From assembly GCF_004916975.1 (NCBI RefSeq), contig NZ_STGQ01000001.1:3885779-3949778 (forward strand): DNA of 64,000 bases, in the 5' to 3' direction. The notes under the pieces were generated by a model. It did not search any database and was not told the DNA's origin. It saw nothing but the letters and a program-made list of their open reading frames with translations. Position numbers and translations under genes: made by a program. Origin of the DNA: Paenibacillus dokdonensis (GTDB taxonomy: Bacteria > Bacillota > Bacilli > Paenibacillales > Paenibacillaceae). Shown in pieces: positions 9,263 through 16,678 of the stretch (the first letter of the stretch is position 1; each line of letters opens with the position of its first letter).

Positions 9263-9904
9263 TCAGTCAATTTGTTTATAAAAATTAGCAGCTATCAAAC
9301 CTTCCGATTCAACCGGATCGATGACCGGAATCTGCAATTCCTTGCGGATCACATCTGCAAACGAAATGGTCGCAAATCCCGTGCAAGCGAATACAATTGC
9401 TTTTGCACCTTTGTTAACGAGCGTACGTGCCCCTTCCAGAGCCATCCTGCGTCCTTCGTCCGTTAACAAATCCGTCGTATTCGTTACGCCTTCCGGACGG
9501 TTATAGCCGACAATCAGATCACCCAGCACGTCTCTCATCACGGGCGGAACGCCTTCAGTGATACCCATCAGCCCAACCGGTTCGCCAAGCGCACGAGCCA
9601 CGAGCGAAGCAGAGCTTCCTCCTCCGATTACAGGGATCGAAACACGACCGCGCAGCTCTTGGATACCGGGATCAGCTGCACAGCTAATAATCAGCAAGCG
9701 GCGGCCTTCCTTTTCCAGCTCGATGCCCAGCTCGACAATCTTCGGAATAGCTACAATCTCCGACTCTTCGTCGTAGATACCCAATGGTTGGTCAGGAATA
9801 CTTCTGCTTAACACAGATATACCAAAATGCTTTTGAATCATTTCCCCATGCGATTGAAGCACTTCATTATCTTTTGCGGTAAATACGCGAATTAACCCAA
9901 TCAC
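9263..9904 (-). CDS. Asp/Glu/hydantoin racemase family protein
   Basis: A 213-residue protein of the aspartate/glutamate/hydantoin racemase superfamily. The two catalytic cysteines expected for cofactor-independent racemisation are present: C75 in IISCAADPG and C174 in VFACTGFA. Enzymes of this family invert the alpha carbon of amino acids or of 5-substituted hydantoins. The start is a GTG with AAGGGTGG upstream. As first gene of the six-gene operon it is separated from the PucR gene by a terminator at 10006-10040. Together with DUF917 it supports a hydantoin- or amino-acid-like substrate, but whether it acts on the imported compound is inference. Confidence 0.85.
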   Translation of the reverse strand: MIGLIRVFTAKDNEVLQSHGEMIQKHFGISVLSRSIPDQPLGIYDEESEIVAIPKIVELGIELEKEGRRLLIISCAADPGIQELRGRVSIPVIGGGSSASLVARALGEPVGLMGITEGVPPVMRDVLGDLIVGYNRPEGVTNTTDLLTDEGRRMALEGARTLVNKGAKAIVFACTGFATISFADVIRKELQIPVIDPVESEGLIAANFYKQID

Positions 9905-10005
9905 AGCTGACCACCCTTTCGTCCCTTTTCTCTTATGTTAAATTTTATTACATTAGATTTTATTCTTTTACCTGTTAGCCAACAATGTACTCATCCACCA
10001 AAACT

Positions 10006-10040
10006 AAAAACGCCCCCTTGTGCTGGCAGCACAAAGGGGC
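10006..10040 (-). terminator. Terminator of the pucR-like gene
   Basis: GCCCCTTTGTGCT (10028-10040) pairs with AGCACAAGGGGGC (10012-10024), followed by GTTTTT on the minus strand. It insulates the regulator from the downstream operon. Confidence 0.85.
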
Positions 10041-10103
10041 ATACGAGATGCGATATATAAACACGATATGTCTTCATTAGAAATTACAACAATAAATCTC
10101 TCC

Positions 10104-11648
10104 TCATGTATGATTCAATAAATAAAAAGCAGAACACAGATACAATTCATATCGAATTTGAGCGTTGCTTAGATCATATCCCGTAATCGTTTTGATGCGG
10201 TCGATCCGATAATTGACCGAGTTACGATGGATATACATCCGCTTCGAGGTTTCATTCAGACTGCCGCCTGTTGCCAAATAATGATAGAGCGTACTGAGGT
10301 AATTGGTGCCACTTGCATTGTCATGCTCGGCAAGCTTACCGACCTTCTCTTCTACAAACCTGCCCAGCCGGGCTAGATCTGTCGTTTCCAGCAGTAATTG
10401 AATCATCTCTACCTCAGTGTACTTGAATAACTGGCGCCCCCTGTTCAATCGGAAACCGATTGATACCGCTGTCCTGGCTTCGTTATAGCTCCGGTGTGCT
10501 TCATACAGCGAACAAGGCCGGCCGATACCGATTCGGACCGATTCCCATAATTTAAGCTGCCGATGAAGCTCGTCGCTCCAGTGTAACGGCCGATCAGGGT
10601 CTTGGGAGTGGTTATCTGCACTCGCAGATTTAATGGAAGGTAAAAACAATACGATTTTCCCTCCGTAGATCTGAAGATGGGAGCGGACCTTCCGAATTGC
10701 CGACTCCCTACGAATGAATGATTGAATTGCTGCCATAACGGCAGATTCATCTTCACTGTACATAGGATCATCCGTTTCAATGACAGCGACTTCCCATGAC
10801 CATTCGGGAGCAAGTCCAAGCTGGCGTCCTCTCGATGCGATTAATCTTTCGTCTGCGGCCGGGTTAAGAATCAGCTCTTCAAAGAATGTCCCCCTTAATC
10901 TGTTCTCGGTATCCATGGCAATCTTATCTCTCATTAATTCCAGCGAAAATACCAGCCGGGCCTGCTCAATCAGCATCAGATCGAATTCATCCAGCTCCCA
11001 CTTCTCCACCACGAACTTCCCCAACATTTTGTTATCGACATTGACCTCCCACTGGCGGCTGTCTTTCGATGATCTATATGGATAGCCCTCCGGGGATGAA
11101 GCAAGCACCTCTCCGGCTTGATCGATAACCCAGATCGGTGAACCGATCAGCTCAGACACCTTATCGGCAACGACCTGCATGCCTCTATTGTTCAATACAA
11201 GGCCTGTCAGGGCCCTGTTTACTTCTTCGGACCGCTTCAGCAGCACAGCCTGTCTGTTTAAAATTTGTTCCATGACATGATACGTAATATCGATATATGC
11301 CATTCCAATCGGAAGCTGAATGATCGGAACATGATATAGATTGCTTTTATCAATCATTTCCTGCGGAATATGGGGGATAAACCTTTCCGGTTTGATAGCG
11401 ACCCCAGCTCCATTCACTTTTGCGAGCTGTTCGACCATCTCTGCCAGGAGTGACGGGTTGTTACGCGTCGAATAGCCGGTCGTCAGCACCATCTCGCCTT
11501 CCCGCAGCCAATTACCGATATCGGGCACCTCCCAAATATCGATATACTGCACGATACGATCCAGACCATCCTCTCCGCTGATCAGTGTTGCATGTTCCAT
11601 GACAGGAAGCTTAAGCATTTCTCTAACCGTAAAGCCTTTCAGATTCAT
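10104..11648 (-). CDS. PucR-family transcriptional regulator
   Basis: A 514-residue regulator with the three-part PucR layout. Residues 1-135 are the purine-catabolism-type N-terminal sensor domain (FTVREMLKLPVM start), the middle is a GGDEF-like CdaR region, and residues 450-514 are the C-terminal PucR helix-turn-helix (SLNETSKRMYIHRNSVNYRIDRI). Relatives activate purine, hydantoin or amino-acid degradation genes in response to nitrogen compounds. It lies directly upstream of the racemase/OPT/DUF917 operon on the same strand and is the likely activator of it. GAGAGGTGAG precedes the ATG. A possible -10 box TACAAT lies about 90 nt upstream on the minus strand, without a clear -35. Confidence 0.92.
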   Translation of the reverse strand: MNLKGFTVREMLKLPVMEHATLISGEDGLDRIVQYIDIWEVPDIGNWLREGEMVLTTGYSTRNNPSLLAEMVEQLAKVNGAGVAIKPERFIPHIPQEMIDKSNLYHVPIIQLPIGMAYIDITYHVMEQILNRQAVLLKRSEEVNRALTGLVLNNRGMQVVADKVSELIGSPIWVIDQAGEVLASSPEGYPYRSSKDSRQWEVNVDNKMLGKFVVEKWELDEFDLMLIEQARLVFSLELMRDKIAMDTENRLRGTFFEELILNPAADERLIASRGRQLGLAPEWSWEVAVIETDDPMYSEDESAVMAAIQSFIRRESAIRKVRSHLQIYGGKIVLFLPSIKSASADNHSQDPDRPLHWSDELHRQLKLWESVRIGIGRPCSLYEAHRSYNEARTAVSIGFRLNRGRQLFKYTEVEMIQLLLETTDLARLGRFVEEKVGKLAEHDNASGTNYLSTLYHYLATGGSLNETSKRMYIHRNSVNYRIDRIKTITGYDLSNAQIRYELYLCSAFYLLNHT

Positions 11649-11807
11649 CTCTTCTCACCTCTCACGGTTCAGGGTTATCATGTAGAAGTACTTCTTGCTG
11701 GTTCCATGACCGCTTGAATCATGCCTTTATTCAATTGTACCTCAGCTATCCGGATTCATACTACCGAACATGATGGATATGTATATCAATCTTTTTCTTT
11801 TCCCGGT

Positions 11808-11840
11808 CAAAAAAAAACAGCCGTTCCCCTGTGAACGGCT
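11808..11840 (-). terminator. Terminator after the CD3324-family gene
   Basis: AGCCGTTC (11833-11840) pairs with GAACGGCT (11819-11826), followed by a GT9-type T-run on the minus strand. Confidence 0.85.
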
Positions 11841-11915
11841 TGCAGCGATTGCTCTTTAGCTAAAACTGAAATCATACCAAATGCTCTTATAAAAATGAAT
11901 GACCCTTGAGAAAAT

Positions 11916-12230
11916 CTAACGCTGTGCGGCCGCTTTCTGATTCAATGCTTCCGCCTCATGCTCCGACCGCTTTTTTAAGATTACTTTCCTGATGCTATCT
12001 ACGGATAAATGATAGGTTTTCATTAAATGCTCTACCGAATGACCGCTGCAATGAAGATTATAGATCTCTTCGTTTCTGCGTTCGATCATCTGTCTGGTGC
12101 CGCTGTTGACTCCCCAACCGACACGCTCATTGCTTTTCTTGGGAATATAAATGAGCTCACCCTCTATATACTTCTGAAGCTCCTTCAGCAAGCTAGGGGG
12201 CAGCACATCCCTCCCATTCCTGTAATTCAC
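11916..12230 (-). CDS. CD3324-family small DNA-binding protein
   Basis: A 104-residue protein of the CD3324 family, found widely in Firmicutes and without known function. The N-terminal part contains the family pattern of a leucine-rich stretch, ELQKYIEGELIYIPKK, followed by GVNSGTRQMIERRNEEIYNLH. Residues 60-90 (HSVEHLMKTYHLSVDSIRKVIL) look like a Mor-type helix-turn-helix, so it is probably a regulator. It begins with GTG at 12230, preceded by AAGGAGG at good spacing. Its start lies inside a 31-codon ORF at 12193-12288 read in another frame, which suggests that translation of the two is coupled. Confidence 0.8.
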   Translation of the reverse strand: MNYRNGRDVLPPSLLKELQKYIEGELIYIPKKSNERVGWGVNSGTRQMIERRNEEIYNLHCSGHSVEHLMKTYHLSVDSIRKVILKKRSEHEAEALNQKAAAQR

Positions 12231-12288
12231 GATAAACGTCCTCCTTAGATGGATGATTGTTCCAATCTACGATTTTAGCGTTGAACAT
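12193..12288 (-). CDS. 31-codon upstream ORF overlapping the CD3324-family gene
   Basis: The ORF starts with ATG at 12288 behind AAAGGAGGG, begins MFNAKIVDWNN and ends with TAG at 12193-12195, inside the CD3324-family gene in a different frame. Its ribosome site is as strong as that of the downstream gene. It could be a small protein or a leader that couples translation. I do not recognise the peptide. Confidence 0.5.
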   Translation of the reverse strand: MFNAKIVDWNNHPSKEDVYRELQEWEGCAAP

Positions 12289-12312
12289 TTTATCGTTCCC
12301 TCCTTTCGATTA

Positions 12313-12341
12313 TGTATAGTGTATTTTTAAAAGGTAATTAG
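12313..12341 (-). promoter_or_regulatory. Possible promoter of the 31-codon ORF and CD3324-family gene
   Basis: The minus strand shows TTACCT, a 17-nt spacer and CATAAT shortly before the AAAGGAGGG ribosome site. The boxes are imperfect, so this is tentative. Confidence 0.35.
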
Positions 12342-12362
12342 GGAGGCCAATACCGGCCTCCC
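12341..12362 (-). terminator. Strong GC-rich hairpin between the TetR and CD3324-family genes
   Basis: GGGAGGCC and GGCCTCCC form a perfect 8-bp stem with a 6-nt loop. No clean T-run follows on either strand, so it may act as an RNA structure or partial terminator for TetR transcripts. Confidence 0.5.
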
Positions 12363-12374
12363 TGCACTTTGCGA

Positions 12375-12393
12375 TTTCCGCTTTACGCGGAAA
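12375..12393 (-). repeat. Short inverted repeat TTTCCGC/GCGGAAA
   Basis: A perfect 7-bp inverted repeat with a 5-nt loop. It lies at the end of a possible 10-codon ORF (TTG start, peptide MITNYEVVSA) that is preceded by AAAGGAG. Two further hairpins follow at about 12432-12462. The function of this array of hairpins is unknown. Confidence 0.4.
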
Positions 12394-12524
12394 CCACCTC
12401 GTAATTTGTGATCAAAATTGCATCAGCTCCTTTCTTTAGGAAAGTTGTCGGCCGCCCGACATCTTTATTAACTCATATTTAGAGCTTACCTTCAAGCGAA
12501 AGAACAAGTATAGACGTTCTTTAC

Positions 12525-13199
12525 CTAAGGTTTTTTGATCATCCTCATCAAGACATCTGCCTGACGGATCCAGAAATCCTCTACATACGGGCTTTCCTGA
12601 AGCATCAAACCTGTAATGACTGAAAAGTAGCACAGCAACAGTTGTGCCGGTTCACCCTCATAAAATTCTCCCTCTTTCTGTCCCTTGATGAAAATAGGCA
12701 TGAGGCGCTCAATAGTCTTTTCAGGAGGATGCTGCTCAATCAAACGCTTCGCTGCTTCAGGCGCTTCTTCCGATATCTGCACTTGACGGATCAACAGAAA
12801 TGACAGTCTGTTGTCCGGATCAAGCATCAAGCATGTAAATGCTCTGATTTGTTCCGCAGGGGTACCCGGGAGCTCGTGAATATGCCCCATTGCAGACTCC
12901 GCCTCATCCAGAGCATCCTGCACCAGTTCTGTGTATAGCTCTTCCTTAGAGGAAAAATAGCGGTAAGATAATCCCTGGCTAATACCCGCTGCAGCTGCAA
13001 TGGAGCTTATTTTCGTTCCGGCAATACCGTGCAGAGCGAATACTTTGAGTGCCGCTTTTTTAATTTGCCGTTTGCGTTCCTCGTGAATTTGTTCCAGCTG
13101 ATGATCGTTTAATGGCGACACTGCTGCTTCAACTCCATTCATAACATATGTGTTAACACCATTGTAGGGCTGAGGACACGGAGCAGCAAGTACTGTCAC
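12525..13199 (-). CDS. TetR/AcrR-family transcriptional regulator
   Basis: A repressor-type protein of 205-224 residues. The N-terminal DNA-binding domain is clear: RQIKKAALKVFALHGIAGTKISSIAAAAGISQGLSYRYFSSKEELY, a standard TetR helix-turn-helix. The rest is a variable ligand-binding domain. The reading frame opens with a GTG at 13199 that overlaps the stop of the SDR gene, but no ribosome site is seen there; an ATG at 13142 (MNGVEAAV) is a reasonable alternative. It is co-transcribed with the SDR gene upstream. The perfect palindrome at 14141-14161 in front of the SDR gene is its likely operator, making the pair autoregulated. Confidence 0.9.
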   Translation of the reverse strand: MTVLAAPCPQPYNGVNTYVMNGVEAAVSPLNDHQLEQIHEERKRQIKKAALKVFALHGIAGTKISSIAAAAGISQGLSYRYFSSKEELYTELVQDALDEAESAMGHIHELPGTPAEQIRAFTCLMLDPDNRLSFLLIRQVQISEEAPEAAKRLIEQHPPEKTIERLMPIFIKGQKEGEFYEGEPAQLLLCYFSVITGLMLQESPYVEDFWIRQADVLMRMIKKP

Positions 13200-14122
13200 T
13201 TGGAAAAGGCGGCTCTAATCTGCTTCTCGCTGATCTCCCAAAGGTGGGCAGCACTTTCCGAATCCTGGGCAGCCCGAGAGGAAATCCCCAGCTTCAAATC
13301 CTTGTAATAATTGCCGCTTTGACCCGTTAGTTCGGCAGATTCTGCGAGCCATACCAGTGTTTCCGCCCCCTTTTCAGGTGTACGGGAGAAGGGCTTCATG
13401 CAGGCCATCGTCATTCTTGCGAGTGCGCCGTTATTCATGTTAAAACCTGTGGACACAAGTCCCGGATCGAAGCAATTGGCCGTCACGCCGGTATCTTGCA
13501 ATCTTTTGGCAAGCTCCACCGTGAGCAGCAGATTAGCCAGCTTCGTTTCGCCATATCGAAGATTGGCACCACCGAGAAGCCTCTTGAACGGACTGTATAA
13601 ACGACGGCCATCCAGATCATCGTAACCAATCCCCTCTCTCGCCATTTTATGACCATGCGAAGAGGTGAAAATAATCCGGGCCTCTCTATTTTCTTGGAGA
13701 CGGTCCAACAGCAGTGTGGTCAGCAGAAACGGTCCCAGATGATTTACAGCCCATGTCATTTCAAATTTATCTTCACTCCAGTGTCTCTGATCGTAAAAGG
13801 CACCTGCATTATTGACCAGCACATCAATATGCGGGCAAGCTTCGAGAATTTCACCGGCAACCTGCCGGACAGAGTGGAGAGAGCCCATATCAGCTATAAA
13901 AATATCGATCTGGGCGTGATGCACACCACTTCCCATCCGAATCCGCTCTGCGCATTCCACGGCTCTCGTCCTGTTCCGGGCAATGATGCCGAGTCTTGCA
14001 CCATCCTTTGCCAGCCTAAGCGCCGCGGCAAGCCCAATGCCACTGGTGGCCCCAGTAATGAGTACATATTTGTTCCGGATAGACCATGGCAAGACCGAAT
14101 TTCCCTTTTGCACATTCAACAT
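13196..14122 (-). CDS. Short-chain dehydrogenase/reductase (SDR)
   Basis: An NAD(P)-dependent oxidoreductase of about 308 residues resembling retinol dehydrogenase/WWOX-like SDRs. From the ATG at 14122, TGATSGIG (residues 23-30) binds the cofactor, NNAG follows at 102-105, the catalytic serine is in FTSSHGH (about 152) and the Tyr-Lys pair in YGETK (188-192). The substrate is unknown; relatives act on hydrophobic ketones, aldehydes or alcohols. GGAGG lies just upstream of 14122; an in-frame ATG at 14173 falls in the -10 region of the promoter and is rejected. Its stop overlaps the TetR reading frame. The TetR partner suggests induction by a small hydrophobic molecule. Confidence 0.9.
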   Translation of the reverse strand: MLNVQKGNSVLPWSIRNKYVLITGATSGIGLAAALRLAKDGARLGIIARNRTRAVECAERIRMGSGVHHAQIDIFIADMGSLHSVRQVAGEILEACPHIDVLVNNAGAFYDQRHWSEDKFEMTWAVNHLGPFLLTTLLLDRLQENREARIIFTSSHGHKMAREGIGYDDLDGRRLYSPFKRLLGGANLRYGETKLANLLLTVELAKRLQDTGVTANCFDPGLVSTGFNMNNGALARMTMACMKPFSRTPEKGAETLVWLAESAELTGQSGNYYKDLKLGISSRAAQDSESAAHLWEISEKQIRAAFSK

Positions 14123-14140
14123 GACTATTCCTCCGTTTCG

Positions 14141-14161
14141 ATGAATGAACTGTTCATTCAT
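14141..14161. promoter_or_regulatory. Perfect palindromic operator (probable TetR site)
   Basis: ATGAATGAAC, one central T, then GTTCATTCAT: a perfect 21-bp palindrome in the typical TetR style. It lies about 10 bp downstream of the -10 box, so binding would block transcription of the SDR-tetR pair. Confidence 0.75.
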
Positions 14162-14171
14162 TATTAAATCC

Positions 14172-14200
14172 AATATATTCTGTTTTTGTTACTTTGTCAA
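14172..14200 (-). promoter_or_regulatory. Sigma-A promoter of the SDR-tetR pair
   Basis: On the minus strand TTGACA (14195-14200), a 17-nt spacer and TATATT (14172-14177). This is a near-consensus promoter. Confidence 0.8.
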
Positions 14201-14213
14201 CGATTGGAAAAAT

Positions 14214-14250
14214 AAAAAAAAAGAGAACCGTCCTTATGAGACAGTTCTCT
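14214..14250 (-). terminator. Terminator of helD
   Basis: AGAGAACTGTC pairs with GGACGGTTCTCT across a short loop, followed by nine T residues on the minus strand. Confidence 0.9.
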
Positions 14251-14266
14251 TTCGGAGCAAGCCGGA

Positions 14267-16432
14267 TTACCAGCCTGTGACCGCAATATCTTCATGCATA
14301 TTTTGCAAATAATCCGGAAGAGGGCCTTCGTGCATCAGCCACAGCTCATGCAGTGCACGCGTGCAGCCCACATACATCAGCTTGGCATCCCAAGCCGAAG
14401 TACCATAATGCACCGGATCCGCGTCCGCTACGATGACAGCATCGAATTCAAGACCTTTCGAGAGGTAGACAGGCAGGACGGAAAGTCCTCCCTCATACGC
14501 TTTTTTTCCGCCATCAATCAAATGCAGCTCCGGAATTTCAGGCAGAAGCTGTTCATACAGCTCCTTCGCATCCTTAAGAGTCCGTGTCAAAATAGCGACC
14601 GTGCGGTATTCGCCCGTGGACAGCTTCTGCATCCCTTTGCGGAGATCATTCAGCCTCTCCTGCCCATGCCCCCCGTAAGGAATCATACGTACCGGATTTC
14701 CGCTCCGGAATACCGGTACAGCAAGGAGATCGCTGTTCACACCTTTTTCCAGAATATGGTTGGCAGACTCGATGATTTCCATGGTCGATCGATAGCTTCG
14801 CGTCAGGGCAAAATAAGCTGTTTGCTCCGGCGCGAACAATGAGCTCATTTCTTCCCAACTGTGGACTCCCCGGTACGCATGGATGCCTTGGGAGAGATCG
14901 CCGAGAATGGTAAAGGAATGACCTCGAACAAACAAATCAAGAACCGCAACCTGGAACGGAGAGAAATCCTGCGCCTCATCAATGACAATATGATCAAAGC
15001 GCTGATCACCTGTAATGTCATTGAGCAAATAATGAATGTACAGAAGCCCTGGCAGGTCCTCTTCACGGATAATATCCTTTTTCAAATCCTTTTGCGTTGA
15101 TTTCATTACGCTGTCCGGAATAAGCGTTAGCAGTTCCTCAGGCCAGCCTGCCTGCAGCTTCAATGCCTTGAACATCTGCTTATACAGCACAAGCGGCTCG
15201 TATTTCGGCCATTTGGTCGCATAGGATTTCTCGCGCTGGGCTGCCTTTTTCTTCCGTTCCTTCAGCGCCGCAGCCGATGGCGATTTCTTCAGCTCCATCT
15301 CGACCCAGCGGTGAATTCTCGCCATGACCCGTTCTTTGCGTTTAGCTAGCGGATACGGCTTGTATTCCTCATTGAACCAGTGAAGAATCATACTTCGCTT
15401 CAGCACAGCACCTTCCCACGGCATGAAATCCACTTCGGGCACCGAAACATTTTCCATGGATTCCAGGCAGCTGCGAATCATATTCATGAAGCGGATTGAG
15501 CCCTTAAACCGGCCGGGAACCTCATCATTCACTTCAGGCATCCCTCCAGCTGACTCAAACCAGTAATCAAGCGTTTCGGACGTATCCGCAATCGCAAGAT
15601 CTATGCCCAGCAGCTTCAAGGCCCAGTCCGTGAACGTACTCTGCTGGATATCCCCTACACCAAGCTCTGGCAGCACATCCGAAATATAATCCAGGAACAT
15701 ATGGTTCGGCGCGAAAATAATCATTTTCTCAGCCGTAACCTGCTCCTTGTACTGGTACAGCAGAAAGGCGAGACGGTGAAGGGCAACGGTTGTTTTTCCG
15801 CTTCCCGCAACACCTTGAATGATCAGTGCCGTGTTTTTCGCTGCTCGAATAATCTGATCCTGTTCCGCCTGAATGGTGGATACGATATCACGCAGCTTGT
15901 TATCCTTGTTCTCACCCAGCCGGTAAACGAGAAATTCATCCGATACAGCCGGCTGATCGCTGTCGCGGTCATATGTATCAGATACCCGTTCCAAAATCTG
16001 TTTCCGGATGACAAGGTTGCGTTTTAAATACACCAGGCCTTCTATGGTTCCCTCCGGTGCTTCGTACACAGCCGGGTCATCGCCCCCGGTAAAGGAATAA
16101 AAGACGCTGGCAACCGGTGCCCGCCAATCAATGACCATTGGCTGATCTCCAATTTCCCCGTGATCCACACCGATTTTTCCGATATAGAGCGGTTTCGGCT
16201 CACCATCTTTGTTTTCTTGGAAATCCAGCCGTCCGAAGTAAGGTGCCGGCAGGCTTTTGGCCAGCGACTGCCTTTTCTCCTCACGTCCTGCCTCCAGAAC
16301 TTGCTCTGTAAAGTCATGTCCTGTATAGACATCGATGCCGCGCAGCCGCCCAAGCTGCTTGTCAATTTCTGCAATTGTTGCATTTAGCCTTCGCTCTTCC
16401 TCTTGATAGGCACTTTGAAAAGTCTGTTCCAA
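14267..16432 (-). CDS. helD: HelD-like RNA polymerase-recycling helicase
   Basis: A 721-residue superfamily 1 NTPase like HelD (YvgS) of Bacillus subtilis, which pries stalled RNA polymerase off DNA using ATP. The N-terminus is a long coiled-coil arm (EERRLNATIAEIDKQLGRLRG). Walker A is GVAGSGKTT (residues 207-215), Walker B is VIDEAQDFS (about residue 500), and the late motif GLEFDAVIVADAD is UvrD-like. A TTG start at 16432 is supported by TAGGAGG upstream. It sits downstream of the ABC-F gene on the same strand, with 246 nt between them and a possible promoter there. Relatives also confer tolerance to rifampicin-type drugs in actinobacteria; that is not shown here. Confidence 0.9.
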   Translation of the reverse strand: MEQTFQSAYQEEERRLNATIAEIDKQLGRLRGIDVYTGHDFTEQVLEAGREEKRQSLAKSLPAPYFGRLDFQENKDGEPKPLYIGKIGVDHGEIGDQPMVIDWRAPVASVFYSFTGGDDPAVYEAPEGTIEGLVYLKRNLVIRKQILERVSDTYDRDSDQPAVSDEFLVYRLGENKDNKLRDIVSTIQAEQDQIIRAAKNTALIIQGVAGSGKTTVALHRLAFLLYQYKEQVTAEKMIIFAPNHMFLDYISDVLPELGVGDIQQSTFTDWALKLLGIDLAIADTSETLDYWFESAGGMPEVNDEVPGRFKGSIRFMNMIRSCLESMENVSVPEVDFMPWEGAVLKRSMILHWFNEEYKPYPLAKRKERVMARIHRWVEMELKKSPSAAALKERKKKAAQREKSYATKWPKYEPLVLYKQMFKALKLQAGWPEELLTLIPDSVMKSTQKDLKKDIIREEDLPGLLYIHYLLNDITGDQRFDHIVIDEAQDFSPFQVAVLDLFVRGHSFTILGDLSQGIHAYRGVHSWEEMSSLFAPEQTAYFALTRSYRSTMEIIESANHILEKGVNSDLLAVPVFRSGNPVRMIPYGGHGQERLNDLRKGMQKLSTGEYRTVAILTRTLKDAKELYEQLLPEIPELHLIDGGKKAYEGGLSVLPVYLSKGLEFDAVIVADADPVHYGTSAWDAKLMYVGCTRALHELWLMHEGPLPDYLQNMHEDIAVTGW

Positions 16433-16678
16433 TTTCAGTTACCTCCTAAAAGTTTTTCCGTAAGCCGAGAAGGCTTCGGGGGGACGGTTGAATGTTGATT
16501 TGGCGTTCGTGAACAGTTATCTGCCTCGTGGAAAACACCGTCAACCCGTCCCAACCCTGGTAAGTCGATGCTTATACTCATCAAGCCTAAGCCCGCTTAG
16601 AAAGGATTTTCAGTATATCACACTGAAAGTGCATTCACCATAGGGCCGCTTGAAAACTCATCCCTGCCAACGAGTGAA
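16433..16678 (-). other. Intergenic region with a long inverted repeat before helD
   Basis: GGGACGGTTGA near 16479-16490 is complementary, with one bulge, to TCAACCCGTCCC near 16541-16553. A possible promoter TTGACG-17-GATAAC lies within it on the minus strand. A weak hairpin (TTTCAGT/ACTGAAA, about 16608-16628) may end the ABC-F transcript. Confidence 0.35.

Noticed and set aside
12436..12633. 65-codon minus-strand frame across the end of the TetR gene
   Set aside because: It mostly overlaps the TetR gene in another frame and has no ribosome site.
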